A DNA stretch of 35,484 nucleotides from Funneliformis mosseae. Its lineage: Eukaryota; Glomeromycota; Glomeromycetes; Glomerales; Glomeraceae. A model generated the notes under the pieces. The model was not told the DNA's origin. It made no database searches and worked only from the letters and a program-made list of their open reading frames with translations. The position numbers and the translations under genes were made by a program. Shown here piece after piece: positions 21,878 through 33,026 of this stretch. The stretch lies in contig CAJVPP010000341.1 in the NCBI GenBank assembly GCA_910592005.1, positions 1 through 35,484 of the forward strand, in the 5' to 3' direction. Position 1 is the stretch's first letter. Each line of letters starts with the position of its first letter.

Positions 21878-23181
21878 TCAATTTGAAATTTTTTGTTTGC
21901 CATCTTTTAGTTTTGATCTTATTCTTTCCAACATAAAATTATTTTCCACTAAAATGTAAGGGGAAATTTCTAATGAAAATGCGAGATCATTTAAAGAGAT
22001 TGCCGAATTACCTTTTCCATTATGAGAATCATCTGATCTAATCTTAATTATACAATCATGAACAATACTTTTCAGATGTGCCTAAAACATTATAGAAAGT
22101 TGCTTTAGTGTATGTTGATAGTGAAAGGAAAACCTTTAAATCATAGTTTATGAAAGATTGAAAACCTCCAATGCAAAAATCATCAAATTTGCACAATCTT
22201 CAGACACACCACCAATTAATCCATTATCCAAAGCGATTTCTGTCATTTTTGTATAAATAGAATCGAAATCTGAAATTCCTTTCTCCTCCTCATTCATTAA
22301 AGATGAAGAGGTTAAAGGTTGTGAATGATCAACGAAATTTCCGTCATCCAATGCCTTTTTAGGAAACTTTTTCTCAAATAACATTAAACTTGGATTTGGA
22401 TGTGAAGTTGTTTGATTATCTCGTGTATTCTAATATAAGGAATATGTTAAAAAGAAATAACAATAACTTAACGTAGGAATTAAACAAATTACTCACTTTT
22501 AAAATAACGCGTAATTTATCCCTTTCTTCCTTTCCCATTGTAGACATGAATTTTTCTAGAGATCTTTCGTTATAAGGTGATGATGCATATCTAACGTTAT
22601 TCTGATTCGCTTTGCATGTATTCTTTAATATTATGCTCGCACGAATAAATTTATCATGTAAATGAACTATTTATAATACGATCATTGAAAATGTTAATAT
22701 GCGGCATTTACTCTATACTTGTAACTAAAAAGAAAGCCAATTTTGAAACTTGTAACTTACCATATTCTTTTGATAATAAAGAATGCGCATAAAGATCCAA
22801 TTCAACTTTATTTAGTTCCCCTTTAACGAACGATTGTATTGCTGACCAATATTTTTCCTTATTGATACCTAAAATTTCATCAAGAGAATTTTTTAATGAA
22901 ATTGGATCAAGTTTTGTTACAGTTTTTCGTGTTGCAGAAGTAATTCGTGGTAATGACCTTCCAGAAGAAATGGTTGTTTGAGAATTTGCAGGTGACATAA
23001 ATGGTTTTTGTCCCTCCTGCTGTCGGTCTTGTTGTTCTTGTCCCTGGTCTCGGTGTGCTGAACATGAAGGGTTTACTGTTCCTGAAATAGGTGATGATTG
23101 TGAAATATTAGAATTTATTGGTGTTGTTTGAAGAAATTCACGTTTAAAAGGTTTTTCTTTCCGCTTATTATTATTAAACAT
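21878..23181 (-). CDS. ADA1: SAGA complex subunit Ada1 (Hfi1/TADA1 family)
   Basis: Ada1/Hfi1 is a structural core subunit of the SAGA histone acetyltransferase coactivator and pairs with Taf12 through a histone fold. Exons (minus): 23181-22761, 22666-22497, 22429-22166, 22081-21878; 1059 nt, 352 aa. The N-terminal ~85 residues are polar and Gln/Ser rich. A SAGA-Tad1 motif follows: SLKNSLDEILGINKEKYWSA with FVKGELNKVE at about 95-125, then HLHDKFIRASIILKNTCKAN. The C-terminal histone-fold region is DNGLIGGVSEDCANLMIFAL (246-265), HLKSIVHDCI, and SAISLNDLAFSLEISPYILV. Exon joins keep these motifs continuous. It starts 164 bases from the divergent TMEM18 gene. Confidence 0.9.
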
Positions 23182-23345
23182 GATGGTTAATTTAAAAATT
23201 AAAATGATTTAAAATCGAGATATTTTTTTCGAAATGTCCCGTGTGTCACGGAGATTGATCATCCTTTTTTTTTTTATAAAAAAAAAAAAAAACCTTATTT
23301 TGGGCAAGCTCTTACTTCATTCTGTCAGAACTTATTATTAAGAAA
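23182..23345. promoter_or_regulatory. Divergent ADA1/TMEM18 promoter
   Basis: 164 bases between two start codons on opposite strands, so both promoters must lie here or overlap the transcripts. It contains a T12-ATA-A15-type inverted homopolymer (about 23263-23293) and the GC-richer patch CCCGTGTGTCACGGAG with CCGTG/CACGG dyad symmetry at 23238-23253. Confidence 0.5.
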
Positions 23346-24222
23346 ATGGGTTATGAAGCAAATAGGTACTAAAAATAAATTTTATATTTTCGTTGATCTT
23401 GTTTTGTTGGTTAAAGGTGTATTAACGACATGGAATTGAATCTTATTTAGTATAATATCACCTGAAGATAACATTCCAATTTATTTTCTTCGAAAAACAT
23501 ATGATGATTTAAGTTGGAATGGTTTCGTAGAAAGTGTACAATCGTTCATTAATGCGGTAATATTTTTAAATTTCTTTTATAATATTTTTATTACCTTTTT
23601 GAATTTAATTGATTGAATTTGATCTTTGAAATTTGAATTAAAAAAAGGTTGATTGGTCACAACCTTGGCTATGGACGTTATTAGGTTTTCACGTTATAAC
23701 ACTATTCACCATATTTAAATTACGAAATAATACAACCTCTTTAGCGGTAATAACATTTGGTTCAAGTAAGTTCAATATTTTACATCTCTCCTTTATATTT
23801 ATATATTCATCAAGTCATTTTTAACATTAAGATATTCTTAAAGTGTTATTTGTCGGTTTAGCTAAACCCATAAATACTTTAGCACACGATAATTGGCAAA
23901 AATTTTCCATAGATAATTATTTTGATAAAAGTGGTTTTTTCATTTCGATGGTATTCTCTTTTCCGCTATTATGTAATTCTATGTTTGGTATAGTAAGTAT
24001 CTTCTAATTGATCAATTTGTTTTCTTTCTTTCATCGTTTTCATGGTTGATTGTTAAATTATTGATGAAATTTTCTTTTCGTCAGGTATTGATACTAAATG
24101 AAGTGTTACATTTATTGAGAAAAGTTAAAATTGCACAAATTAAACATCAAAGAGCTAAAGTTAGTTTATTGGAAGAAAAAAGAAAAGAAAAACAAGATGA
24201 TAAGAAACTTAAAAATAAGTAA
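23346..24222 (+). CDS. TMEM18: TMEM18-like nuclear-envelope membrane protein
   Basis: Exons: 23346-23365, 23451-23556, 23648-23765, 23832-23992, 24085-24222; 543 nt, 180 aa. Family signatures: FVESVQSFINAVDWSQPWLW at about 32-51, then a hydrophobic segment (LLGFHVITLFTIF), a second (ILKVLFVGLA), the conserved PINTLAHDNWQKFS...NYFDKSGFFIS stretch at ~98-120, and a third membrane segment (MVFSFPLLCNSMFGIVLI). The tail is lysine-rich (EEKRKEKQDDKKLKNK), as in TMEM18, where it acts in nuclear localisation. Three membrane segments and the length match the family (about 140-180 aa). Function in fungi is unknown. The first coding exon is only 20 nt; its phase is correct but the exact N-terminus is less certain. 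It converges on SLX9 with 169 bases between stops. Confidence 0.88.
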
Positions 24223-24391
24223 ATTATTAATATACAGAAATTAATATTAATATTATTACTATTATTATTTTTACAATTATCTTTGATCTTGTAAAATATG
24301 TAAATAACTTTTAACTTAATTATTTTAAATTTTTTATTCATTTAATTATTAAATAGATAATATTATTTTTAAAATCTTTCAAAGAGATTAT

Positions 24392-25328
24392 TTAATCAAT
24401 TTTCATAGATTTATCATCAATGACTTGTTTCTTTTCAATAGTATTTTCAACATGCTGTTTAATAGTTGATAATGGATCAGCCTTAAAAGCAGAATGTTGT
24501 AATACTTGATGAAACCTTTGAATCTCACTCTTCCTAAAATAAAATTGTTGTTTAGATATTTCAATCCAATTCCAAGGAAAGATAGAAACTTTGTACTCAC
24601 GCAATATTCTTTCGCATCGATTTTGATTTTACGGGCTTCATGTTTAATCCTATATGTGAATTGGATTTCTTTTGTGTATTTTGATTTATGGATTCAAATT
24701 CTTTGTCAATATCAGGAAGAAATTCTTTCAACTCTAAAATATTTAATGTTGTTTGTTCTTCACAAATATCCATTTTTCGTGATTTTTTTTTTTTCTTGGA
24801 TTTCTGTGTGGATTTCTTTGAAGGATCGAATTCTTTTCACAAATCATTAAAACTTTTGATCAATAATCGGTTGCATAATTATATTCTTTTTTTTAAAAAA
24901 AAACAAAAAAAAATTACGATTGTAATTTAGTGCCTTACTTTCTATCCATTTTTTATGCCGTTCTTTTGCTCTTTCTTTTTTGGTATGCGGTATTTCTGGA
25001 AGTAATTTTTCCTTTGAATTCGACTTTGTTTAGGAGGGAAATAATAAAAAGAGAATTAAAAACTTGAATGATTTATTTAAATTAAATGACCCTTAAAGTA
25101 ATAATAACTTACTTCCTCATTAAGAGCCGATCCAACTACAACCTTTTCTACTTTATCAGTCGATACTGCAAATTTCCTGTTGGAAACATTCGAGACATAA
25201 TGAAGTGACTTGCGACTTCTTACTTTTGGCTATATATAATGTTGAAATGTAGCATAAATGGTATAAATAAATATTATGCTCAAACGTTAAGGCTAATTTT
25301 AAATCAAATCATGAAAATATTTTACCAT
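24392..25328 (-). CDS. SLX9: Ribosome biogenesis protein Slx9
   Basis: Slx9 is a small nucleolar protein of the 90S/pre-40S pathway that helps 18S rRNA processing and 40S export. Exons (minus): 25328-25326, 25229-25113, 25023-24939, 24832-24601, 24533-24392; 579 nt, 192 aa (yeast Slx9 is 210). N-terminus MPKVRSRKSLHYVSNVSNRK, basic middle (TKKERAKERHKKW, KKSTQKSKKKKKSRKMD), and the conserved C-terminal block KSEIQRFHQVLQHSAFKADP followed by LSTIKQHVENTI at about 150-180. Only the ATG itself lies in the first coding exon: the next base is the donor GTAAAA. Phase is consistent throughout. If that splice were wrong, no other in-frame ATG before the Pro-Lys-Val start is available. Confidence 0.86.
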
Positions 25329-25517
25329 TATTAATCTCGAGAAAAGAAAGAAAAAAAATGAACATTCAAATGCCAAAATTATCATGTGATAATTCGATCG
25401 TTAACCACCAATTATCTTCTTTTAGATTTCAGAGTCCAATCAGAATTCTAATCCTTATCAAAACTTTTTTTTTTTTTTTTTGAGAAAACGTTTCAACATA
25501 AAAACAACGTAATAAAA
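25329..25517. promoter_or_regulatory. Divergent SLX9/RNase III-fold promoter
   Basis: 189 bases between opposed start codons, with a T-run of 17 (about 25466-25482) close to the plus-strand gene. No named motif is recognised; a shared or overlapping promoter is inferred from the spacing alone. Confidence 0.45.
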
Positions 25518-27030
25518 ATGTTAATAAACTTTTCAAAATTTATTGAAACAACAATTAAAGCTGTGACGTTACGCACCGTGAAAGCACCAGTACCGCCACC
25601 GATTATAATAAGACATAAGAGACGTCTTCCACCTATAAATGATAATTGTTTGCTTTTAACCGCGTTGAAAACTTATGGAAATTATAATACCTCTGATAAA
25701 TCCCATCATACATTTACTCGCCTTGCGTTTCTTGGTGATAGTATCTTGGCGTATACTGGTACAAAAAAAATAATTTACCCAATTATTCCTTATTTTGAAC
25801 GTGTATATCATATAAACCTAACATAATTTTTTTTCCTTCCTTCCACACCCCCCCCTTCTTTTTTCACAAGTCGCGGATCACTTGCACGAAAAATTCCCGT
25901 CATATAGCAACGGTAAATTGTCCTTATATCGATCGATGCTCGTAAGCTCTAATCAACTTTCAAAATTTGCATGTCAATGGGGTTTGGATAAAATCGCAAA
26001 CGTTGATTTGACACTTGCAAAAAAAAATCATCGAATCTTGGGTGAAGCTCTCGAGGCATATATTGGTGCTTATTATTTGGATTGTTGTCAAGTGAATGGT
26101 AAGAACGGCGCTCATATGAAGGTGAGAGAATTGTGTATCAGCCTAATCGATCCAATGCTTGACTTGATTAATAAAACGTGGAAAGTATGGATTACTATAT
26201 TTAAAGTTAACTTAACAATATTTCTCATATTATCCATGATTTTTATGCATTGACATTCCTTTTTTTTTATTTTTTTTACAAATCAACTTGAAATTAGAAT
26301 GTTATTCATTCGTTTAAATGAAGCCATTCAAGAGAAAAAGACACAAGAAAGATTACAAAGAATCGTAAGCCTTAACTCTAAATATCATCACCATCTTTTT
26401 TTCCTTTTTTGACAACAATCTAATTTGTCAATTCCTCGTAAGAAACTGCACCAAGCCGCAATCAAAGTTATTATTAAGGAAATCAAAGCTGCTAAAGATG
26501 TAAATGACGCGCAAGACACCAAGAAAACAAAGTCTAAGAAAGAAAAATTGATTCCTGAAGCTGCTAATAATCAATCCAATCCAGTTTCTTTAAAAGTTGA
26601 AACTCCAATCTCGAAAGCTGCCGACACTACAAAACAACAAATTCCCATTACATCAAAGGATACACAAGAACATACTCAGCAACAAGTAAAGGTGATAAAA
26701 AAAGCTAAAAAGAAACAACCGGAATCGAAAACTAAAAACACATTGACCTTTAATGTAAAGAAAGAACAAAACATTAAAAACCTTTCACAAGACCTAGTAG
26801 CTAAAGATATATCGAAGGAGATAGAATCTAAACATCAAATGCTCAAAGAATTAAAACGCCGGGTTAGTTTCTTAATGATATAGTGCTTATTTTTTTAAAA
26901 AAATATTATATATATTTATATACTTTCTTATTTTTTCTTAATTTTGCTCATATGACAGAAAAAGCAACAGGAGGAACTAAAAAAATTATCAATTAAACAA
27001 TTATTGACGCGTCTTAAAAGACTCGTTTGA
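25518..27030 (+). CDS. RNase III-fold protein with degenerate active site (possible mitoribosomal protein)
   Basis: Exons: 25518-25758, 25871-26177, 26298-26364, 26443-26862, 26959-27030; 1107 nt, 368 aa. An RNase III domain spans about residues 45-180: LTALKTYGNYNTS, TRLAFLGDSILAYTG, VADHLHEKFPSYSNGKLSLY, ILGEALEAYIGAYYLD. In active RNase III the signature is E-R-L-E-F-L-G-D; here both Glu are replaced (T and A) while the Asp remains. In the second motif the usual Asp is Glu and the last Glu is kept. No double-stranded RNA binding domain follows; the C-terminal half is Lys/Gln rich. Mitoribosomal proteins mL44 and mL57 are RNase III folds with lost catalysis, and the basic N-terminus could be a mitochondrial presequence, but I cannot tell which, if either, this is. 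The exon 2 donor (AC|GTGGAA) is weak and chosen because it alone keeps frame. Confidence 0.75.
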
Positions 27031-27392
27031 AATATTCGTCTTCGTGATTCAAGTGTGATGAAAATATATGTAAATTTTGTGGAGTTAGATTCATAAAATT
27101 TATGTATATTTAACATTTTGAAACATATCGACGGAAGAATATTAATTAATATGCGTTCGACCAATCTTAATAACGTTTGCAAAATTATCTTGTATTAAAT
27201 AATTTTATTCTTTTATTTATTAAATCATTGATAAATGTAAAAAAAAAGGCTATAATGCATTATAAATTAATGAATAACGTTAAACAAAACACATTTATAA
27301 CGCCGATTAATAATTTAACGATCATCAAAGGTTCATTCATAAATTAATCTACCGATACTTATTTAATGAGTAAACGCGTTTCTTTAGTGCAA
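27031..27392. other. Convergent intergenic, 3' UTRs of the RNase III-fold gene and SRP72
   Basis: 362 bases of AT-rich sequence between two stop codons facing each other. No gene, RNA or repeat seen. Confidence 0.45.
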
Positions 27393-30170
27393 CTACCACT
27401 TACTTCCTTTCTTTTTCTTCTTTTTGCTCTTATTATCAGATTTAGGTTTAGGTGGTGTTTGCTGATGTTGAGCGGTAGATTCTTGTTGCGCAGTATTAGC
27501 ACCACCACTAGCTGCTGCAGATTGATTCTCAGAAACCACACTACAAAGAACAAATAAATATATAAAACTTTATGATTTTGCATCAAAAATCATTCGAGAA
27601 AAGATTAAAGTCGAATACCTTTTTCCTGCTATATTAGCACTTCCGGTACCACCAATGCCACCACCAGCGATAGCGGCGCCTTGGGAACCACTTTTCATTA
27701 ATTGTTTACGTTTTCCTTTTGCTTTAAAAGTAGACCTTTCGCGTTTAGGTAACCAACGTTCGGGATCCGGAGGTATGCTAGTATCATAACTCTTTGGTAG
27801 AAGAGGTTTTCTCTTCCTTTTTTTCGTGTGAGTCTTTTGAGAAGGTCCATCACTACATTATAGAACGTTAAAGGCAATTCATCAACAACTTCAAATAGCA
27901 ATTTTATGTGGAATTACCTTTTATTATCAGTTTTCTTGTAACTCTTCTTTATACCAGGTACGAGTTTTTCAATAGAATCCACATCAATATCCATGCCATC
28001 ACCAGAATTGATTTCCGGTAAAGAATTCACATATTTTTCGGCCTTTTCAATATCGTAATGAGAATAAGCTGATACTAAACCAGCTATTGCCTGTGTATCT
28101 AACGGATCAACTTTGACAAGTTGTTCGTAATCTTGTGCAGCTTCTTGATAACGTCCCGTTTTAATTTTAAACGATGCCGTTTGTTTAAGAATTGATGTGC
28201 TTTCATTCGACTATAAATGATCGGTTCAAGAGAGAGATATCAAAAGGTTGACAAAATTATTTCCGAAAAAGTAGATATGATATAAACTTACTGAAGTATT
28301 TTTCCAAAAAGTACCAGCATCTTCTAAAGTTTTAACGGCTTTATCATGCATACCGGATTGTTCGTAGAGCCAAACTAATAGACCAACATAACCTGATTTA
28401 TAACGTTGCTTATCATCTTTAATAGATGATAAATGTTTTTCAAAAGTTTCTAATGCATTATTTGGATTTGATGTTAATAATTGTAATTGCATTAACGCAA
28501 AATTTATATGTAAAGATTCGGGTTTTTGCTTGGCAAATTCTTGTAAATCTGATATCGATTTGTTAATTTTTTTTTGTAGAAATGATGTTGACGCTATTAA
28601 TAAATATAAATCATCATTCTCCGGATAGGTTTGTAATGATTTACGAGCCAGATCTTGACATGCCGCATACTATAAATAAAAAAAAAGGGAAATTTATTAT
28701 AATTTGCCCAAAAGAAATGAATTTCCAAGGAAATACGACACGACTTGCCTTGTGCATATATAATAAAAGTAAGGCTTCATTCATAGCGATTACACGCTTT
28801 TGTCCTCTAAATAATTTTGCATCTAAATTTTTTGAACTTGCAACCCTTAATTTCCTTGCAGAATCAAATAGTTCAGTATCTTTTTTGGCGGCCACTAAAT
28901 TATTTGATGCAATAGCGGATGCTGATACATCCATTCCTTTTACTTTGAGAACGCTTTGATAAATTTCAATCGCTTCCGAAATTTTTCCTTGTAATTGATA
29001 AACGTATCCTAATTGAACTTTGATCGTTCCCAGTTCTATTTCTATCTTATCTTCTGTGTAATCTTCTGATAAAAGTGATTTTCTGCACATATCTATTACC
29101 AAAAAAAAAAAAAAAATGGTAAAAGTGTTAGCCAAGTTAGGAAAACTTCGATAAAATGAAATTAATTCTACGTACTTTTGGCCGTGTTTAATAATTTTTC
29201 GGCTTTCCCGTAGTCTTTCAGACCAATATATGTACAAGCTGTATTATAAGCTAACTCATAAGTATCAAGTGAATCCATCATCGCATACTGAATTACATAT
29301 TTAAAAATTAACGAAAAAATAAAAAGGGGAGGGAAATAATTTTCTATAAAAACTTTTTACAACACGTACCTTCGCGTCTAAATCACCACCTGAAAATAAT
29401 AAAGCCGCTTTAGCAGCATTGAAATTAGTAAGGATATCGTTATAAACATCTAAATTCTAAAATCAAGGATCAAAGGAGAGAGTGTGTTATTAATTAAATC
29501 ACGTGTAATAAACCGTTTTTTCTTTATAGTACCTTATCGGTTTCTTTTAGTAGCGCATAGTAAATCTCAACCGAGGCATTGTAATCCTCGGTTTTGTAGG
29601 CCTATTAAAAAATTTATTGAAATATTTGAAATATTCAATTCATAATCACTACTTTAAAAAATAAACTATATAATATATAAACGCACCACTTGAGCTTCTA
29701 TATGCCTTAAACTTAATTCATTCTTATTTCCTAATTTATATTGTCTTAATAAATTTAATAATTCATCGAATTTATTTAACCTATAAAAACAATAGGCTTT
29801 TTCTGATATTAAATTCTCATCCGAAAAACTTTTTTGTAAAAGTTCCAATGCATTCTGATATTTTCCTAATCTTATGTATGATATTACTTTACAATGTAAT
29901 GCATCATTATCTTCTGGATTTAATTGAAGAACTACATCAAATAAAATTTTTTTTTTTCGAGAAAAGAATGAAAAATTAATTGAGGAATTAACCTTTAAAT
30001 TTATTACAAAAAATTAGGAAACCATAATTACTTTTATCAATGGATCTAAGAACTTTCGCATACTCTTCTTGACTAACAAGTCTTTCAACATCCTTGAATA
30101 GTTGAGTAATAACTTCTTTGGATTCTTGTGCGGCGGCCATTTCTTCTAACGCTGACGAAAAATTGATCAT
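27393..30170 (-). CDS. SRP72: Signal recognition particle subunit SRP72
   Basis: SRP72 binds SRP68 and the 7SL RNA in the S domain of the signal recognition particle, which targets nascent secretory proteins to the ER. Exons (minus): 30170-30032, 29931-29687, 29601-29533, 29456-29370, 29287-29176, 29092-28749, 28669-28292, 28210-27918, 27852-27619, 27540-27393; 2049 nt, 682 aa (human 671). TPR-like helical repeats fill the first ~540 residues, e.g. ALELLQKSFSDENLISEKAY, LGYVYQLQGKISEAIEIYQS, YQEAAQDYEQLVKVDPLDTQ. The C-terminal RNA-binding region has the diagnostic PPDPERWLPKRERSTFKAKG near 595-615 and ends in a Lys block (KSKKKKKKGSKW). The sixth intron has a GC donor (AAG|GCAAGT at 28748). 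It starts 148 bases from the divergent DTWD1 gene. Confidence 0.95.
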
Positions 30171-30318
30171 CCGCTTATAAAGTTTTATTGTAACACATGC
30201 GGTTCATGATTAGATTTGAATAACCAATCAAACTTTACCATCATATATTTAACAAGTTCTTTTAACGAGAATCGGTTTTTTTTTTATAGTTTCTTTCTCC
30301 CAAAAGAATTGAAGAATC
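30171..30318. promoter_or_regulatory. Divergent SRP72/DTWD1 promoter
   Basis: 148 bases between opposed start codons, the tightest divergent pair here. A T-run of nine followed by ATAG lies about 30 bases before the DTWD1 ATG. No named motif recognised. Confidence 0.5.
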
Positions 30319-31452
30319 ATGACAAACGAATTAAATAAAGATGAACAAGGTTTACTTAAATCGATCGATACACTTCAAAACCCATTGCATGACAAAGTAA
30401 CAACTAACCTTTTCCTAATTATTTTTTTTTATTTCCTAGGCATTAAATTAGACGAAGAAACAATAGACTCCATTTTTGGTACATTATCACTCGATAAATA
30501 TCAACAAAACTCAAAACGTACCACTGCAAAGGGAAACTTAAAACTTCAACGTTCTCCATTTGATGAATTCAAAATATCTTCAACAGCAATTCTTGATACG
30601 TTGAATTCAAGAAGTCTTTGTCCTAAATGTACCCGTTCTATGAAATTTTTTTGTTATTGGTGTTATCAAGTTGTTGGCTGTCAAAGAAGTGATGTTCCTT
30701 ACCTTAAATTACCTATTAAAATTGATGTGTGGGATCTCAATTTATTATTATTATTATTATTATCTTCCAAAGAAAAAAAAAAAAAAGAGTTTTCTAATTA
30801 TTCTCTATTTAATTGTGTAAAAAAAAAAATTAGAATTAAACATTCAAAAGAATTGGAAGGTAAGTCCACAGTAGCACATGCAAAGATTATAGCTCCAGAT
30901 GATGTTTCCATATATTCCAACTTAGAAATTCCCAAATATGAAAATCCAAACAGATTATTATTACTTTTCCCTGGTCCAGTAAGTATCAAAAAAGTTTTTT
31001 ATCTTCAAACAGGTTTATCATAATAATAATAATAATATAATAAACCTTAGGATTCAAAAACTTTGAATGAAATTCCAAAGGATTCATTTGATAAATTGTT
31101 AGTAGTAGATGGTACATGGCAACAGGCAACAAGCTTAACAAAATTTACCGAGGAATTAAAAAACATAAGAAAGATTACCATAAAACCACAAAAAACCCTT
31201 TTTTGGAGATATCAAAATAAGAGCGAGAATCATTTAGCTACCATCGAGGCTTTATATTATTTTTTAAAAGAATATTGTGAGGTTTATGAATCTAATAATT
31301 CACCTGATCATCGTTATGATGGTAGATATGATGATCTTCTATGGTATTATAAATATTTATATGAATTTATACAAGCTACTTATAGAAATGATAAAAGTAA
31401 AAAACCTTATACTACAAGACATCGTCAGGGATATATCGAATACGATGAATAA
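30319..31452 (+). CDS. DTWD1: tRNA-uridine aminocarboxypropyltransferase, DTWD1 type
   Basis: DTW-domain enzymes transfer the aminocarboxypropyl group of S-adenosylmethionine to uridine in tRNA (acp3U); DTWD1 modifies D-loop position 20. Exons: 30319-30728, 30834-30978, 31051-31452; 957 nt, 318 aa. A Cys cluster CPKCTRSMKFFCYWCYQVVG at about 97-116 fits a zinc site. Then LKLPIKIDVIKHSKELEGKS, VAHAKIIAPDDVSIY, LLLLFPGP, the catalytic DGTW in VVDGTWQQA (near 199-207), KTLFWRYQNKSENHLATIEA, and YDGRYDDLLWYYKYLYEFI. The second donor, GT|GTGGGA, is unusual but required by frame. Within the first exon a 90-base in-frame stretch (30350-30439) could be an intron: GTTTAC...CCTAG leaves the frame intact, giving 288 aa. 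Whether it is spliced cannot be decided from sequence. Confidence 0.9.
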
Positions 31453-31524
31453 ATATTAACGGTTACAATGTAATCCGTTTTTTTATTAATTAAATTTTAT
31501 TTTTCTCACATTAAATTATAAATA

Positions 31525-32687
31525 TCAGATATTAAAAAGTTCTTTTAATTTTTTAACGGTTTCTTCGGGATTTTTTACGGAATGTCCTATCACTTTAGGA
31601 TGCATATAAATTTCATAATCATTTCCTCCCTGCAAATTAAAAGTTCAAAATTTTTAACAAAAAAATTATTTTGATACTGTAAAAACTAACGCTTGGCAAT
31701 TCTTACCTCGTAAGTTTTATCACCAAAAAAGTGAATCTTTTTAAATCCTTCAGACTCAATATGATCGAGACAATAAGTTTTATCCCACCCTGTGGGGAAC
31801 ACATCAAAAGATATCTGACCTCCTAATATTTTAAATGGGAATTTAATTAAGAAATAATTTAAAGATTTCCCCCTCCACTTTTTTTTTGATCGCATACCAA
31901 TCGAAAATGTCAGAGAATAATCCGGAAAAGCATCTTTTAATGCTTGCACAAATTTAGGTCGAATGTTATGAATTTTGTCATAAGCCTCAAATTCATTCCG
32001 TTCTTCCGTACTACAAGATGATGATTTTATTAAATTATTTCTGTGGATTCAAAACTTCCATATTTTCCTACCTGCAGTTTCTTCCAATGGGTGAAACATT
32101 AATCATTCCATTCCTGAACTCTATGAATGTCCCACTGAATTGAAAGTTAAATTATTAGCGATTTAAAAATATTGAATATTTACGTGATCAAATTTATATC
32201 TAATATCCGTTCTTACCGTTTCTTTGGAAGATCAAGGTCCGCGATGTATTTCAAAATGAAATTAGCCAATTTAGAATATTTCTCCTCACCTATCCAATCA
32301 ATGAAACTCTAATAAAAAAAGAATAATAAACTTTAAAATAAATTCAATCAATTAACTACTTGAAGTGTTTCGATGTTATACTTGTGACGCGAGTTGTTTT
32401 CCTAGTCTATAGGCAGTAAGTCCATTCTCAGAGAATGCAAAGTCGAATTCGTTAATAGCTATTGAGAAATTTTTTTTGAATTAATTATACTAACTAAAAA
32501 AGGAGAATTCAAAGTTAAACGTACCATTTTGTCCAAGTTGTTCTTGTTGCTTTGCAATATCAGAGCCACCTACAAACCCGACGACTACCTTTTTTTTCAA
32601 AATTTTAAGTATTTCCGCAATTTCTGGTGTTATTTTCTACGTTTAGCAACTCTACAATTATTAATTATCTCGGAATACAATTTTTTA

Positions 32688-32719
<32 letters not shown>

Positions 32720-32807
32720 TACTAACCTTACGAGCTGGTGTTAGAGTACCATCTACATCGAACAAGACGATTGTATCAGGATGTTCACGAACTTGCCACT
32801 CCGCCAT
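31525..32807 (-). CDS. SEC53: Phosphomannomutase (PMM/Sec53)
   Basis: Converts mannose-6-phosphate to mannose-1-phosphate in the cytosol, feeding GDP-mannose to N-glycosylation, mannosylation and GPI anchors. Exons (minus): 32807-32727, 32636-32525, 32458-32382, 32308-32217, 32134-32072, 32010-31898, 31822-31707, 31629-31525; 759 nt, 252 aa, the family's usual size (about 246-254). HAD motif [12 protein letters not shown] has the nucleophile Asp17 and acid/base Asp19. Also seen: [34 protein letters not shown], the substrate-binding [33 protein letters not shown], and the metal-binding [16 protein letters not shown]. No key residue is missing. It converges on DTWD1 with only 72 bases between stops, so the two 3' UTRs probably overlap. 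Confidence 0.97.
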
Positions 32808-33026
32808 GAAAAAAAACTATGAAAGAATTTTGTAATTTAACCTTGTTACAACATTTGTTTTGAACTGTACGACACTTTTTTTTCAATTGCTAGATTATTC
32901 CATTTGTATGCCGTGTAACAATGATCCCAAAACTCCGAATTATTTAAGAACTTCGAAATCATTTCCCTTTAAAGTTCGACACGATTTTCACAAAGTTTAC
33001 ATTCTTATTTCCCCCCAAAAGGTACT
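32808..33026. promoter_or_regulatory. Divergent PMM/WTAP promoter
   Basis: 219 bases between opposed start codons. Contains T-runs (about 32876-32883) and a CCCCCC run at 33011-33016 shortly before the WTAP ATG. No named motif recognised. Confidence 0.45.

Noticed and set aside
30397..30439. 43-base intron GTAACA...CTAG in DTWD1
   Set aside because: The splice sites look acceptable but removal leads at once to TAG in the next codons (GCA TTA AAT TAG) and loses the conserved domain.
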